From Paraburkholderia nodosa DSM 21604 (lineage in GTDB: Bacteria > Pseudomonadota > Gammaproteobacteria > Burkholderiales > Burkholderiaceae), in the NCBI RefSeq assembly GCF_000519185.1, contig NZ_JAFA01000005.1, positions 124,001 through 188,000 on the forward strand: DNA of 64,000 nucleotides, given 5' to 3'. This document shows positions 23,577 through 31,662 of the stretch, piece by piece (position 1 is the stretch's first letter; every line of letters starts with the position of its first letter). The translations under genes were made by a program, and so were the position numbers. Below the pieces are notes generated by a model, which saw only the letters and a program-made list of their open reading frames with translations, made no database searches and had not been told where the DNA came from.

Positions 23577-23611
23577 CTTTTCCGGGGCGCTCGCAACGGG
23601 CTGGCAGACGT

Positions 23612-23638
23612 AAAAAGACCGCGGCAGGGGCCGCGGTC
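23612..23638 (-). terminator. Orphan leftward terminator
   Basis: An 8-bp stem (GACCGCGG 23617-23624, CCGCGGTC 23631-23638), followed on the minus strand by T5. No leftward gene ends here, so it either terminates an unannotated antisense or small RNA or acts as a backup hairpin for rightward transcription. Confidence 0.55.
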
Positions 23639-23834
23639 AAGAGCTTGCCATCAGGCATCCTACGCGGCGCCGAGGGGTTGTCGCCGCCACACCATTCTCG
23701 CGGCTCGCCCAAGGCGCAGCAACGCTTTGCGCCCCGATTTGACAATCCTTAACGTTTCGGCCGACTCGGCGCGCGCTCTTGAAAACGTCGCGCGCCCCCT
23801 GCATGTAGAGCCCACTTTTTCGGAGATTCAGATC

Positions 23835-24860
23835 GTGGGCAGACGACCTTCCTTCATTGACGATCTGGCTCGCGGCGTCCCTCCCGACGGCGCGGGCCAG
23901 CGCCTGGGCTTCGACGACGACGCGCTCCTCGACGCCTATTCGCGCACCGTGATCGGCGCGCTGGAGCGCGTGCAGCCGGCCGTCGCGCACATTGCCGTCG
24001 AGCGCCGCGCATCGGGCCCGGCCCCCGCGCGCGGCGGCAGCGGCTCGGGCTTCCTGTTCACGCCGGACGGCTACTTGCTGACGAACAGCCACGTCGTGCA
24101 TGGCGCAAGCAGGCTGAGCGTGACGCTTGCGGACGGCACGACGCAGAGCGCCGACCTCGTCGGCGACGACCCGAGCACGGATCTCGCCGTGCTGCGTATC
24201 GGCACGCCAGAGGCGCTGCCGCACGCGCAGCTCGGCGATTCGGCGGGCCTGCGCGTCGGGCAGATCGCGATCGCCGTGGGCAGCCCGCTCGGCCTCGCGC
24301 AAACGGTGACGACGGGCGTGGTGTCGGCGCTCGGCCGCTCGCTGCGTTCGGAGTCCGGCCGCATGATCTACGACGTGATCCAGACCGACGCCGCGCTCAA
24401 TCCGGGCAACTCGGGCGGGCCGCTCATCAATTCGGCGGGTCAGGTGATCGGCGTGAATACGGCGATCATTCCGGGTGCGCAGGCCATCTGCTTCGCCACG
24501 GCCATCGACACGGCAAAGTGGGTCATCACGCAGCTCTTCGCGCACGGCCGGGTGCGGCGGGCCTATATCGGCATTGCCGGGACCACGGTGCCGATCGCGC
24601 GCAAGGTGCAGCGTTACTTCGGCCTGAGCGCGACCACCGGCGTGCGCGTGATGGAGATCGTCAAGGGCAGTCCCGCTGCGCTCGGCGGCCTGCGCGTGGA
24701 CGACACGATCGTGACGATCGATGGGGTGCCGGTGGACGGTATCGACACGCTGCAGCGTCTCTTCGACGTTTCGCGCATCGATCGCACGGTGGAAATCGGC
24801 GTGATTCGCCTGACGCAGCGACTCAACCTGAGCGTGACGCCCGTCGAGCAGGCGAGCTAG
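23835..24860 (+). CDS. HtrA/DegP-like S1C serine protease with one PDZ domain
   Basis: A trypsin-like protease domain with the full triad: His in LLTNSHVVHG, Asp in DPSTDLAVL and Ser in NPGNSGGPL. A single C-terminal PDZ domain follows (from about residue 245, VMEIVKGSPAALGGLRVDD). A GTG start at 23835 is chosen because GGAG lies 9 nt upstream; a TTG at 23727 would add 36 residues. From either start I see no signal peptide, unlike periplasmic DegP/DegS, so the location is uncertain. 341 residues from the GTG. Confidence 0.85.
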   Translation: MGRRPSFIDDLARGVPPDGAGQRLGFDDDALLDAYSRTVIGALERVQPAVAHIAVERRASGPAPARGGSGSGFLFTPDGYLLTNSHVVHGASRLSVTLADGTTQSADLVGDDPSTDLAVLRIGTPEALPHAQLGDSAGLRVGQIAIAVGSPLGLAQTVTTGVVSALGRSLRSESGRMIYDVIQTDAALNPGNSGGPLINSAGQVIGVNTAIIPGAQAICFATAIDTAKWVITQLFAHGRVRRAYIGIAGTTVPIARKVQRYFGLSATTGVRVMEIVKGSPAALGGLRVDDTIVTIDGVPVDGIDTLQRLFDVSRIDRTVEIGVIRLTQRLNLSVTPVEQAS

Positions 24861-24917
24861 GCGCAAGGAACGACCGAGGTGAAGGGCGGCGCACCGTGGC
24901 GTGCGCCGCTTCGTGCA

Positions 24918-25325
24918 TTACCAGCCGCCGCCAGGCTGGGCATAAACCGGCGGTTGCCCGTAGCCGGGCTGCGCGTAGCCGTCGTCATATTGCGGCGGCG
25001 GCGCGATCTGGACTGGCGCGCAAGGCACGTAGCGGCCCGAATACTGGTCGTAACACGCTGCGCCGGCCGGGGCGGCGGCATAGACAGGCGCCGGCTGGGC
25101 ATAAACCGGCGCCGGCTGGGCATACACGGGCGCGGGCTGCACATAGGCCGGCTGTGCCGGGTAGGCCACCGCGGGGCCGCTGTTCAGCACGGCGCCCACC
25201 GCGGCGCCAATCAACGCGCCGCCAACCAGCGCGCCCACCACGTCACCGCCGTGATCGTGCGCACTCGCGGGGCCAGCCGCCACCGCACACCCCGCCAGCA
25301 CCAAAACGGCTGCCATCTTTCGCAT
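24918..25325 (-). CDS. Exported glycine-zipper protein with YAQPAPV repeats
   Basis: A 135-residue exported protein. The signal ends near PASA (residue 22), and a very early LAGC at 10-13 could alternatively be a lipobox. A glycine-zipper segment (GALVGGALIGAAVGAVL, residues 31-47) suggests membrane association. Three tandem copies of a 7-residue YAQPAPV-type unit follow (about 62-82), encoded by a 21-bp DNA repeat. Two cysteines (91, 102) may form a disulfide. The ATG at 25325 has AGGGAGA upstream. The function is unknown. Confidence 0.8.
   Translation of the reverse strand: MRKMAAVLVLAGCAVAAGPASAHDHGGDVVGALVGGALIGAAVGAVLNSGPAVAYPAQPAYVQPAPVYAQPAPVYAQPAPVYAAAPAGAACYDQYSGRYVPCAPVQIAPPPQYDDGYAQPGYGQPPVYAQPGGGW
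25081..25143 (-). repeat. 21-bp coding tandem repeat (three copies)
   Basis: Three consecutive 21-nt units, each approximately ATA-RACNGGCGCCGGCTGGGC on the plus strand, inside the glycine-zipper protein gene. The first two copies are the most alike. Repeat number may vary between strains. Confidence 0.75.
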
Positions 25326-25461
25326 GTCGTTCTCCCTGAGAACCTTTGAAAACATGCGAGCGATTGTCAGCCCGATTGCTGGATACAGGTGCTGCAAGTG
25401 GTAACGCCGAATTACCGGAAGGTGTGGCTTGCCAGCGCGCGCTGGCCGGGAGCGAATCCCG

Positions 25462-25629
25462 TCAGCGTGCGTGCTCGCCGTCGTGCGCGTCTGCCTCGTG
25501 TGTGCGCGGCGTGCTACCGCGCTGCCCGGCAGGCGGACAGAGAAGGGTGAGCGCGATGGATAACACCATCAGCACGAACAATGCGACGAAGTACGCCATC
25601 CAGGAGAACTCGAAATCCACGAGTGCCAC
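25462..25629 (-). CDS. Tiny single-pass membrane protein, hypothetical
   Basis: A 55-residue frame from a GTG at 25629 (or GTG at 25620). A hydrophobic segment of about 22 residues (WMAYFVALFVLMVLSIALTLL) is followed by a His/Asp/Arg-rich tail ending HDGEHAR. It lies 43 nt downstream of another tiny membrane ORF on the same strand. The start codon is uncertain and the ribosome binding site is weak (GGGTGG before 25620). Support comes only from composition and arrangement. Confidence 0.45.
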   Translation of the reverse strand: MALVDFEFSWMAYFVALFVLMVLSIALTLLCPPAGQRGSTPRTHEADAHDGEHAR

Positions 25630-25672
25630 CCATGTGCTTCGGCGCGTTCATCCGCGCGATGCGTGCTCCCGC

Positions 25673-25837
25673 TCAGTGATGCAGGAAGCTGCGTAGCGGA
25701 TGGCGCCAGTCCATATGATGTCCGTCTCCCGCTTCTACGCGCTGTCGATGTTCCTCGAGGATTTCGTCGGAAAACAGGAAGACGACGATGACAAGGGGGA
25801 TCACCAGAAACGCGCCCAGTATTACGTGTTCGATCAC
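25673..25837 (-). CDS. Tiny single-pass membrane protein, hypothetical
   Basis: A 54-residue frame from a GTG at 25837 with a strong GGAGGT 5 nt upstream. The N-terminal hydrophobic helix (VILGAFLVIPLVIVVFLF) is followed by a charged, His-rich tail (DEILEEHRQRVEAGDGHH). The ribosome binding site and the clean TM-plus-tail design argue for a real gene. It may form a two-gene unit with the 25462-25629 frame. The function is unknown. Confidence 0.6.
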   Translation of the reverse strand: MIEHVILGAFLVIPLVIVVFLFSDEILEEHRQRVEAGDGHHMDWRHPLRSFLHH

Positions 25838-26032
25838 GATTACCTCCTGGTTGTCAAGCGGTTTGCAATTGCATTGTAGCCAAGACGCGACAGTTTGCCC
25901 ATTGGGCGCGCACTGAAGCTTGAAAACAATGTTCGCCAACCATCACAAGCCACGAAGAGCAGCCTGCGTGCCCGATTCGCGGGGCCCGGGACGCGCCCCG
26001 CGTCAGGGTCGCCGTCGATCCGAATGTGCCGC

Positions 26033-26662
26033 TTATGTCGCCGACTTTCTCCACGCGGCGGCAAAGAGCCCGGCGCCGATGAGCAGCGTGCCGCCCGTAC
26101 GATTGACCACGCGTTGCACGCGCGGGCTGCGCACGACTTTGCGCGCCGCCGCCGCGAGCAGCGCATAGGCGAGAGCGTTGAGCGTCGCGAGCACGATGAA
26201 GGTGGCCTCGAACACGACGATCTGTGGCGTCATGGCCAGATGCGGATCGATGAACTGCGGCACGAAGGCGACGAAGAAAATGATGCTCTTCGGGTTGAGC
26301 GCGGTGACCGCGTACGCATGCGCGAAGATGCGGCCGGTGCGCGTCTCGGAGGTGTCCGGTGCGTCGTCGCCAACGCCAACGGGCGCGCGCCAGAGCTTCA
26401 CGCCCAGATAGATCAGATAGGCGGCGCCAATCCATTTAAGCACCGAGAACAGCGTGGCGGAAGCCGCGAGGATCACGCCGAGTCCGAGCATGGAGGCGGT
26501 CATCGCCGTGAAGTCGCCAAGCGCGACGCCAGCCGTGGTTGCGAGCGCGTAGCGGCGGCCGTGGCCAAGCGCGTAGGAAACGACGAGCAGCACGGTGGGG
26601 CCGGGAATGGCTACGAGAATGGCCGACGCGATCGCGAACGGCAGCCAGTGAGCGAAAGTCAT
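26033..26662 (-). CDS. LysE/RhtB-family amino-acid exporter
   Basis: A 209-residue, six-helix inner-membrane exporter. The family signature is visible near the N-terminus (VAIPGPTVLLVVSYALGHGRR), then GVALGDFTAM, YLIYLGVKLWR and LNPKSIIFFVAFVPQF. These proteins export amino acids such as homoserine, threonine or lysine, sometimes other metabolites; the substrate is not predictable. No regulator gene is adjacent. Confidence 0.92.
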   Translation of the reverse strand: MTFAHWLPFAIASAILVAIPGPTVLLVVSYALGHGRRYALATTAGVALGDFTAMTASMLGLGVILAASATLFSVLKWIGAAYLIYLGVKLWRAPVGVGDDAPDTSETRTGRIFAHAYAVTALNPKSIIFFVAFVPQFIDPHLAMTPQIVVFEATFIVLATLNALAYALLAAAARKVVRSPRVQRVVNRTGGTLLIGAGLFAAAWRKSAT

Positions 26663-27156
26663 GGGGTTCCTCCATTGGGAAGCCCGATTTATCCACGAAC
26701 TTTTGCGGGATGCAAGCGCGGCGCGCGGCTTCGTTTCGAGAGCTTCCTGTGGCGCCTGGCATTGTTTTTATTCTGTCGCCAATCCATTAATGTTCGCGTC
26801 CCCACTTGGCGCCCATGCGACTTTGGGTGCGCCGCGTCATTGGCTGTCCCGCGATCTATTAAGCCGTTTAAATCAAAGCCAGTTCGATTCTTCTATCCCC
26901 GCTATAACCGTCTATGCCTTGTTGGATAAGGCGCGGGGCTTTGTAATCGATGCTTCGGAGTGCTGCTGGACGCCTTTTAGTGTCAGGCTGAATGGCATAG
27001 CGGCGCTCGACATCATGCTGCGAGCCTCCACGACTATTGCGAGCGCACACAAGTCGGGCTTGCAGTCTTTCGGCAGTTTTCTATGTTTAAAGACGCGGGT
27101 ATGGCATGAGAGTTAAATACATAGCTAACCTGAGTACAAACCCGCAGGAGGCAATC
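26663..27156. other. Intergenic region without recognised features
   Basis: About 490 nt between the LysE-type gene and the 113-residue secreted-protein gene. It is noticeably less GC-rich than its surroundings. No frame shows family similarity or a ribosome binding site except the AGGAGG of the next gene at the right end. It could include gene remnants, but I cannot demonstrate one. Confidence 0.4.
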
Positions 27157-27498
27157 ATGAAAATGCTATCCGGTATGGTCGTCGCGGCGGCCAGCCTCGC
27201 TTGCGTCGTTGCGGTTCAGGCTCAGGATGTGAGCGTCAAGGCGCAGCAAACGGTGCAGCTCAAGCCGGGCTCCTATGGCTGCCTCACGAAAGACAAGCTC
27301 GACGCCGTCGCGCTTCACGAGCAGGCCGGCGAGCATCAGCAGATGCAGGAATACTTCTCGGGATTCCAGTGTCTGTCCACGCCCGACAACCAGTCGTTCC
27401 GCGTCGTACAGGTGGTGGGCCACGACGTCGAATTCGTCAACGCGGCGAATACCGACGAGCAAGGTCTCTGGACCACGGACCGCTTCATCAAGCAGTAA
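27157..27498 (+). CDS. Hypothetical secreted protein
   Basis: A 113-residue protein with a signal peptide (MKMLSGMVVAAASLACVVAVQA, cleavage before QD). The mature part contains two cysteines (in SYGCLTK and GFQCLST) that could pair in the periplasm. It follows a strong AGGAGG. No named domain is recognised. An 8-bp hairpin at 27527-27554 lies downstream but lacks a T-tract. Confidence 0.75.
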   Translation: MKMLSGMVVAAASLACVVAVQAQDVSVKAQQTVQLKPGSYGCLTKDKLDAVALHEQAGEHQQMQEYFSGFQCLSTPDNQSFRVVQVVGHDVEFVNAANTDEQGLWTTDRFIKQ

Positions 27499-27749
27499 GG
27501 CCGCCTCTCCCATCGCGCCTCTCGACATGGCCCGACGCACGTGCGCCGGGCCATCGTGCTTGCCGGGCGCGCGGCCGTGACGTAATGCAACGCGTCGCGC
27601 GCCGCTGTCAAACCCCCGTCACTTTCTCGTCAGACCATCCGCATTGCGTCGCGCGCCGCATCGACGCGCGCTGCGCGTCGACTCGACCGGCACATCGCTT
27701 GCTAGAAACTTCGCTATCATGTGCGGCTTTCGCGCGACCGGAATTCGGT

Positions 27750-28304
27750 ATGGCACTCAAATCGACCATCTACAAGACAGAACTGCAGATCGCGGACATG
27801 GACCGGCACTATTACGCCGACCATGCGCTCACGATCGCGCGCCATCCGTCCGAAACCGACGACCGCATGATGGTCCGCATCGCGGCGTTCGCGCTGTTTG
27901 CGGGCGAGCGGCTCGAATTCTGCAAGGGACTCTCCGACACGGACGAGCCTGACCTCTGGTGCAAGGACTACACGGGCGCGATCGAAACGTGGATCGAGGT
28001 CGGCCAGCCCGACGAGCGCCGCATTGCCAAGGCAAGCGGCCGTGCGGGCGAAGTCATCGTGATCGCTTACGGCGGGCGCACCTCCGACATCTGGTGGCAA
28101 GGCGTGCGCAACAAGGTCGAGCGCCTGCGCAACGTGACGGTCTGGTCGCTGGGCGAGGGCGTCGCCACGTCGCTCGGCGCGCTGGCCGAGCGCACCATGC
28201 GCCTGCAATGCACGGTGCAGGACGGCGCGGCGTGGATCGGCAATACGAGCGCCGAGCCAGTGGCAGTCGAATGGAGCGTATTCAAGGCGCCCGAAAACGT
28301 GTGA
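27750..28304 (+). CDS. yaeQ: YaeQ family protein
   Basis: A 184-residue cytosolic protein. MALKSTIYKTELQIADMDRHYY is the canonical YaeQ start, with DDRMMVRIAAFALFA and DLWCKDYTGAIETWIEVGQPDE later on. The length equals the E. coli protein (about 181). The fold resembles PD-(D/E)XK nucleases, but activity is not established; an old link to RfaH suppression in enterics is not transferable. The ATG at 27750 is chosen by family alignment. It is convergent with the VOC gene. Confidence 0.93.
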   Translation: MALKSTIYKTELQIADMDRHYYADHALTIARHPSETDDRMMVRIAAFALFAGERLEFCKGLSDTDEPDLWCKDYTGAIETWIEVGQPDERRIAKASGRAGEVIVIAYGGRTSDIWWQGVRNKVERLRNVTVWSLGEGVATSLGALAERTMRLQCTVQDGAAWIGNTSAEPVAVEWSVFKAPENV

Positions 28305-28321
28305 AAGCGGGCTGTGCGCGT

Positions 28322-28732
28322 TCAGGCGTGCGGCGGCCCCTTGAGTTCCACCATGTTGCCTTCCGGGTCGAACAGATACAGCGACGGCCCCAAACCCTCC
28401 GCCCCATAGCGCTCGACGGCATTGCCTGGACGCGCGCCATGCTGCGTCAGATGTGACGCGAGCGCCTCGGCGTCGAACGGCTCCACGCGCAGACAAAGAT
28501 GATCCATGTTGCCGCTCGCGCCAGCGGGCGGCGCGCCGGAACCCCGGTCGAGCGGGCCGCCGATCGTCACGAGATCGATGAGCGAGCGCCCCGCGCGCAA
28601 CTGCACGAGGCCGAGATCGCGCTGTTCACGCTCCGGCTGGCAACCGAGTACTTCGCAATAGAAACGCGTCATGGCGGCCATATCGGCGGCCCGGATAACG
28701 ACGTGATCGATCTCGCGAATCTGGATCCGCAT
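28322..28732 (-). CDS. VOC (glyoxalase/bleomycin-resistance fold) family protein
   Basis: A 136-residue metalloprotein of the vicinal-oxygen-chelate fold. The paired half-motifs are IDHVVIRAADMAAMTRFYCEVLG and MDHLCLRVEPFDAEAL, and it ends LYLFDPEGNMVELKG, with His and Glu metal ligands in the usual places. The substrate is unknown: lactoylglutathione lyase, dioxygenase and resistance proteins all share this fold. It is the last gene before a long non-coding stretch holding a predicted sRNA. Confidence 0.88.
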   Translation of the reverse strand: MRIQIREIDHVVIRAADMAAMTRFYCEVLGCQPEREQRDLGLVQLRAGRSLIDLVTIGGPLDRGSGAPPAGASGNMDHLCLRVEPFDAEALASHLTQHGARPGNAVERYGAEGLGPSLYLFDPEGNMVELKGPPHA

Positions 28733-28937
28733 GGCGTCCTCGAGGTCGTGCTGGGATTCTCATGATGAACCTGTGGACGCCGGGCTGCGCAGAAGGCGCG
28801 CATTTCAGCGAGACTCGCGAAGCGGAATCGCCGGCAGCAGAACAGTGGGAAGCGGCGGAAAATAGCCGAAAGCGCTGAAGCCGCGGAATTTGCGGGCGCG
28901 CCGCGCGGGGGGCGAGTTGACGTAAGGAAACGCTGGA

Positions 28938-29000
28938 CGAAAAAAAGCCCGCTGCTGTGAGCGGGCTTAATCCATATCAGGAGGAGACATGGAGGAGACA
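28938..29000 (-). ncRNA. Predicted small RNA with two anti-Shine-Dalgarno motifs
   Basis: A leftward transcript of about 60 nt is predicted from a promoter at 29007-29035 and a terminator at 28940-28968. Near its 5' end it carries a tandem 10-nt repeat, TGTCTCCTCC A TGTCTCCTCC (28980-28989 and 28991-29000 read on the minus strand), perfectly complementary to GGAGGAG ribosome binding sites. No frame is encoded on this strand. The arrangement (short leader, C/U-rich single-stranded seed, intrinsic terminator) is that of trans-acting riboregulators. I cannot assign it to a named sRNA. Confidence 0.65.
28940..28968 (-). terminator. Terminator of the predicted sRNA
   Basis: A 9-bp stem (28945-28953 with 28960-28968) and a 6-nt loop, followed on the minus strand by T7. 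No leftward protein gene ends nearby. Confidence 0.85.
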
Positions 29001-29006
29001 GGAACC

Positions 29007-29035
29007 ACTATACCGAGTCGGCTGTCGCGACGCAA
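29007..29035 (-). promoter_or_regulatory. Sigma-70-type promoter of the predicted sRNA
   Basis: On the minus strand TTGCGT (29035-29030), exactly 17 nt, then TATAGT (29012-29007), a 5/6 match to the -10 consensus. Confidence 0.65.
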
Positions 29036-29249
29036 CAAGTTTTTAAGGGAAAACCCGCAAAGTTGCCATTTTGTCGCACGGGAATCTGCAAGACGCCACC
29101 AGGGATTCACCGAAGGCCATAAAAGTACCCGATCATGGCGCATTCACGGCACATGTCGACCGCAATGACAGCGCAAGATCCGGCGCGCCGTCCTCCGTAC
29201 GCGAAGTTAGAGTAAGGGCATACAGACAGGCACTTCGAGGAGCCCTCAA

Positions 29250-30440
29250 ATGAGCGCCGTTCCTGCAATGAAACCCGCGATGAAACCCGCAAAACCCAGG
29301 CAAACGCCAGACAGCGAGTGGACCAACGACGCCGACCGCTGGCAAGCCGTGACGTCGCGAGACGCGCGCGCCGACGGCGCGTTCTTCTACGCCGTGCGCA
29401 CTACCGGCGTGTTCTGCCGCCCGTCGTGCGCGTCGCGGCTGCCGCGGCGCGAGAACATCGAATTCTTCGCCGAGGCCGACGACGCGCGTGCCGCCGGCTA
29501 TCGCGAATGCAAGCGTTGCCGCCCGGGCGGCCTGCCGCGCGAACTGGAAATCGTGCGGCGCGCGTGTGCGGCGCTGGACGCCGACCCGCAAGAGCGGCTC
29601 ACGCTCGCGCAGCTGGGCGAAGCCGTGCATCTCAGCCCGTTTCACCTGCAGCGCCTCTTCAAGCGCGTGCTGGGCGTCTCGCCGCGCCAATACCAGGCGG
29701 CGCGGCGCGGGGCCGTGCTACGCGACGCGCTCGGCGAGGGCGCCGACGTCACGCGCGCTAGCGCCGACGCCGGCTTCGGCTCGTCGTCGCGGCTCTATCA
29801 CAGCGTGCCGGGCGAGCTGGGCATGGCGCCTTCCGTCTACCGCCGCAAGGGCGCCGGCCAGACGATCCACTACGCCGCCACGCCCACGCCGATCGGGCTC
29901 GTGCTCATCGCGGCAACGGAAAAGGGCATTTGCCGGATCGCGTTCGGCGACGAAGCCGCGACGCTCACCGCCGCACTCACGGCCGATTTCGCGAACGCGC
30001 AGTGCATCGAGGACAAGGCCGCAATCGCGCCGTTCGCCGCGCAGATCGACGCGTATCTGCACGGCCGGCGCGAGCGTTTCGATCTGCCGCTCGACATTGC
30101 CGCGACGGCGTTCCAGCAGCGCGTCTGGGACGCGCTCCAGCGCATTCCCTACGGCGAGACGCGCAGCTACTCGCAGATCGCCGAAACGCTCGGCGCGCCG
30201 CGCGCGGTGCGGGCCGTGGCGAGTGCGTGCGCGTCGAATCCGGTGGCGCTGGCGATTCCGTGCCATCGCGTCGTGCAGAAGGGCGGCTCGCTCGCGGGTT
30301 ATCGCTGGGGGCTCGAGCGCAAGGCGGCGCTGATCGACGCCGAAGCGCGCGCCTCGCAAGGTGCGCAAACCGGCGCAAAAAACCCGAAAAGCACCCGATC
30401 GACCCCGAACCGCGCCAACACGCCGGAGACCGCCACTTGA
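29250..30440 (+). CDS. ada: Bifunctional Ada: methyl-DNA repair methyltransferase and transcriptional activator
   Basis: A 396-residue protein. The N-terminal zinc domain has Cys56, Cys60, Cys87 and Cys90 spaced as in E. coli Ada; Cys56 would be the phosphotriester acceptor that converts it to an activator. An AraC-type helix-turn-helix follows (about 103-200). The C-terminal O6-methylguanine methyltransferase domain has the PCHR active site (Cys338). About 30 extra low-complexity residues follow the catalytic domain. Its stop overlaps the start of alkA, forming the usual adaptive-response pair. Confidence 0.96.
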   Translation: MSAVPAMKPAMKPAKPRQTPDSEWTNDADRWQAVTSRDARADGAFFYAVRTTGVFCRPSCASRLPRRENIEFFAEADDARAAGYRECKRCRPGGLPRELEIVRRACAALDADPQERLTLAQLGEAVHLSPFHLQRLFKRVLGVSPRQYQAARRGAVLRDALGEGADVTRASADAGFGSSSRLYHSVPGELGMAPSVYRRKGAGQTIHYAATPTPIGLVLIAATEKGICRIAFGDEAATLTAALTADFANAQCIEDKAAIAPFAAQIDAYLHGRRERFDLPLDIAATAFQQRVWDALQRIPYGETRSYSQIAETLGAPRAVRAVASACASNPVALAIPCHRVVQKGGSLAGYRWGLERKAALIDAEARASQGAQTGAKNPKSTRSTPNRANTPETAT

Positions 30441-31459
30441 GCGCTATCGCCTCGCAACCCGAAGCACAAACCGAGGCGCCGACGCACCGCGCCACACTCG
30501 AACTGCCGTTTCGCGCGCCCTACGACTGGCCACGCGTGCTGCGCTTCTTCAGCGGCCGCGCCACGCCGGGCGTCGAGGCGGTGGAGGACGGCGCGTGGCT
30601 GCGTGCAATCGATTTCAACGGCGCGAGCGGCACGCTCGCCGTGCGCCGCCACGCGCGCAAGCATTGCCTCGTCGTGCAGATCGACGGGCCCGTGAGCGCG
30701 CATGCGGCGGCGCTCGCCGCGCCGCTCTCGCGCATGTTCGACCTGCAGGCCGATCCCGCCGCCGTCGCCGCCCATCTGCGCAGCGACCCGTGGCTTGCAC
30801 CGCTCGTCGCGGCCGTTCCGGGGCTTCGCGTGCCCGGCGCGTGGTCGGGCTTCGAGCTCGTGGTGCGCGCGATCGTCGGCCAGCAGGTCAGCGTGAAGGC
30901 GGCGACGACGATCATCGGGCGCCTCGTCGAACGCGTAGGCAAGCGCATCGACGACCATGCGCACGCGCGCACCGCGTGGCGCTTTCCGACGCCCGCCGCG
31001 CTCGCCGCCGCCGATCTCGCGGGCATCGGCATGCCGGGCAAGCGCGTCGCCGCGCTGCAGGGCTTCGCGCAGGCCGTGGCGAGCGGCGCGGTGATCATCG
31101 AACGCGACTACGCGCAGAAGGATCAAAACAAGCCGCGCGGCAAGCGTCAAAGCAGACAAATCGACGCTATCGCACCCGAACCCGCCGGCCTCGACGCCAT
31201 GCGCGCCGCGCTGCTCGCGCTGCCTGGCATCGGACCGTGGACCGTGGAATACGTCGCGATGCGCGCATGGCGCGACGCGAACGCGTGGCCCGCGACCGAT
31301 CTCGTGCTCATGCAGGCCATCGCGGCGCGCGACCCGGCGCTCGTGCGCGCGACCCAGCAGCGCACCCGCACTGACACATGGAGCCCCTGGCGCGCATACG
31401 CGGCCATGCATTTGTGGAACGAAATCGCCGATCGCGCGGGCGCGGCGCGCGGCGGCTAG
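30437..31459 (+). CDS. alkA: DNA-3-methyladenine glycosylase II (AlkA)
   Basis: A 340-residue base-excision glycosylase that removes N3-methyladenine and other alkylated bases. It has an N-terminal AlkA_N-like domain, then the helix-hairpin-helix LPGIGPWTVEYVAMRA and catalytic Asp in ATDLVL. A Lys/Arg/Gln-rich insertion (around DQNKPRGKRQSRQ) separates helices before the HhH. The start is a TTG overlapping the ada stop (TTGA), with GGAG 8 nt upstream, so translation is probably coupled to ada. Confidence 0.93.
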   Translation: MSAIASQPEAQTEAPTHRATLELPFRAPYDWPRVLRFFSGRATPGVEAVEDGAWLRAIDFNGASGTLAVRRHARKHCLVVQIDGPVSAHAAALAAPLSRMFDLQADPAAVAAHLRSDPWLAPLVAAVPGLRVPGAWSGFELVVRAIVGQQVSVKAATTIIGRLVERVGKRIDDHAHARTAWRFPTPAALAAADLAGIGMPGKRVAALQGFAQAVASGAVIIERDYAQKDQNKPRGKRQSRQIDAIAPEPAGLDAMRAALLALPGIGPWTVEYVAMRAWRDANAWPATDLVLMQAIAARDPALVRATQQRTRTDTWSPWRAYAAMHLWNEIADRAGAARGG

Positions 31460-31662
31460 GGCAGCGGAAGGCAGCGGCAGGGAACGGGGTGCCATCACCG
31501 CGAGAAGCACGCGCCGACAGGCCAAAACCCCGCCCGAGGCAGGCCCAAGCAGGTCTTTCGGCGAGATGTTAAAGTGCCCGCTACCGAAAAGAATCCCGGC
31601 CGGCGAGTGTTAGCAGCACTGCGCGCAGCACTGCACCGCCGGCCCGAGCCCGACTTGCCCCA

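Larger units (their letters stand above)
28733..29249. other. Intergenic region carrying a predicted sRNA
   Basis: 517 nt between the VOC gene (leftward) and ada (rightward). The centre (28938-29035) contains a leftward promoter, tandem anti-SD motifs and a terminator, listed separately. The rest shows no gene. The ada promoter should lie in 29050-29240, but I could not fix it. Confidence 0.6.

Noticed and set aside
27527..27554. Hairpin ATGGCCCG/CGGGCCAT after the 113-aa secreted-protein gene as a terminator
   Set aside because: The stem is good but there is no T-tract on either strand, so it is not called an intrinsic terminator.
28989..29168. Plus-strand 59-codon frame starting ATG after a perfect AGGAGGAG
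   Set aside because: The apparent ribosome binding site is the complement of the tandem anti-SD motifs of the predicted minus-strand sRNA. The frame has no family similarity and runs through the sRNA promoter.
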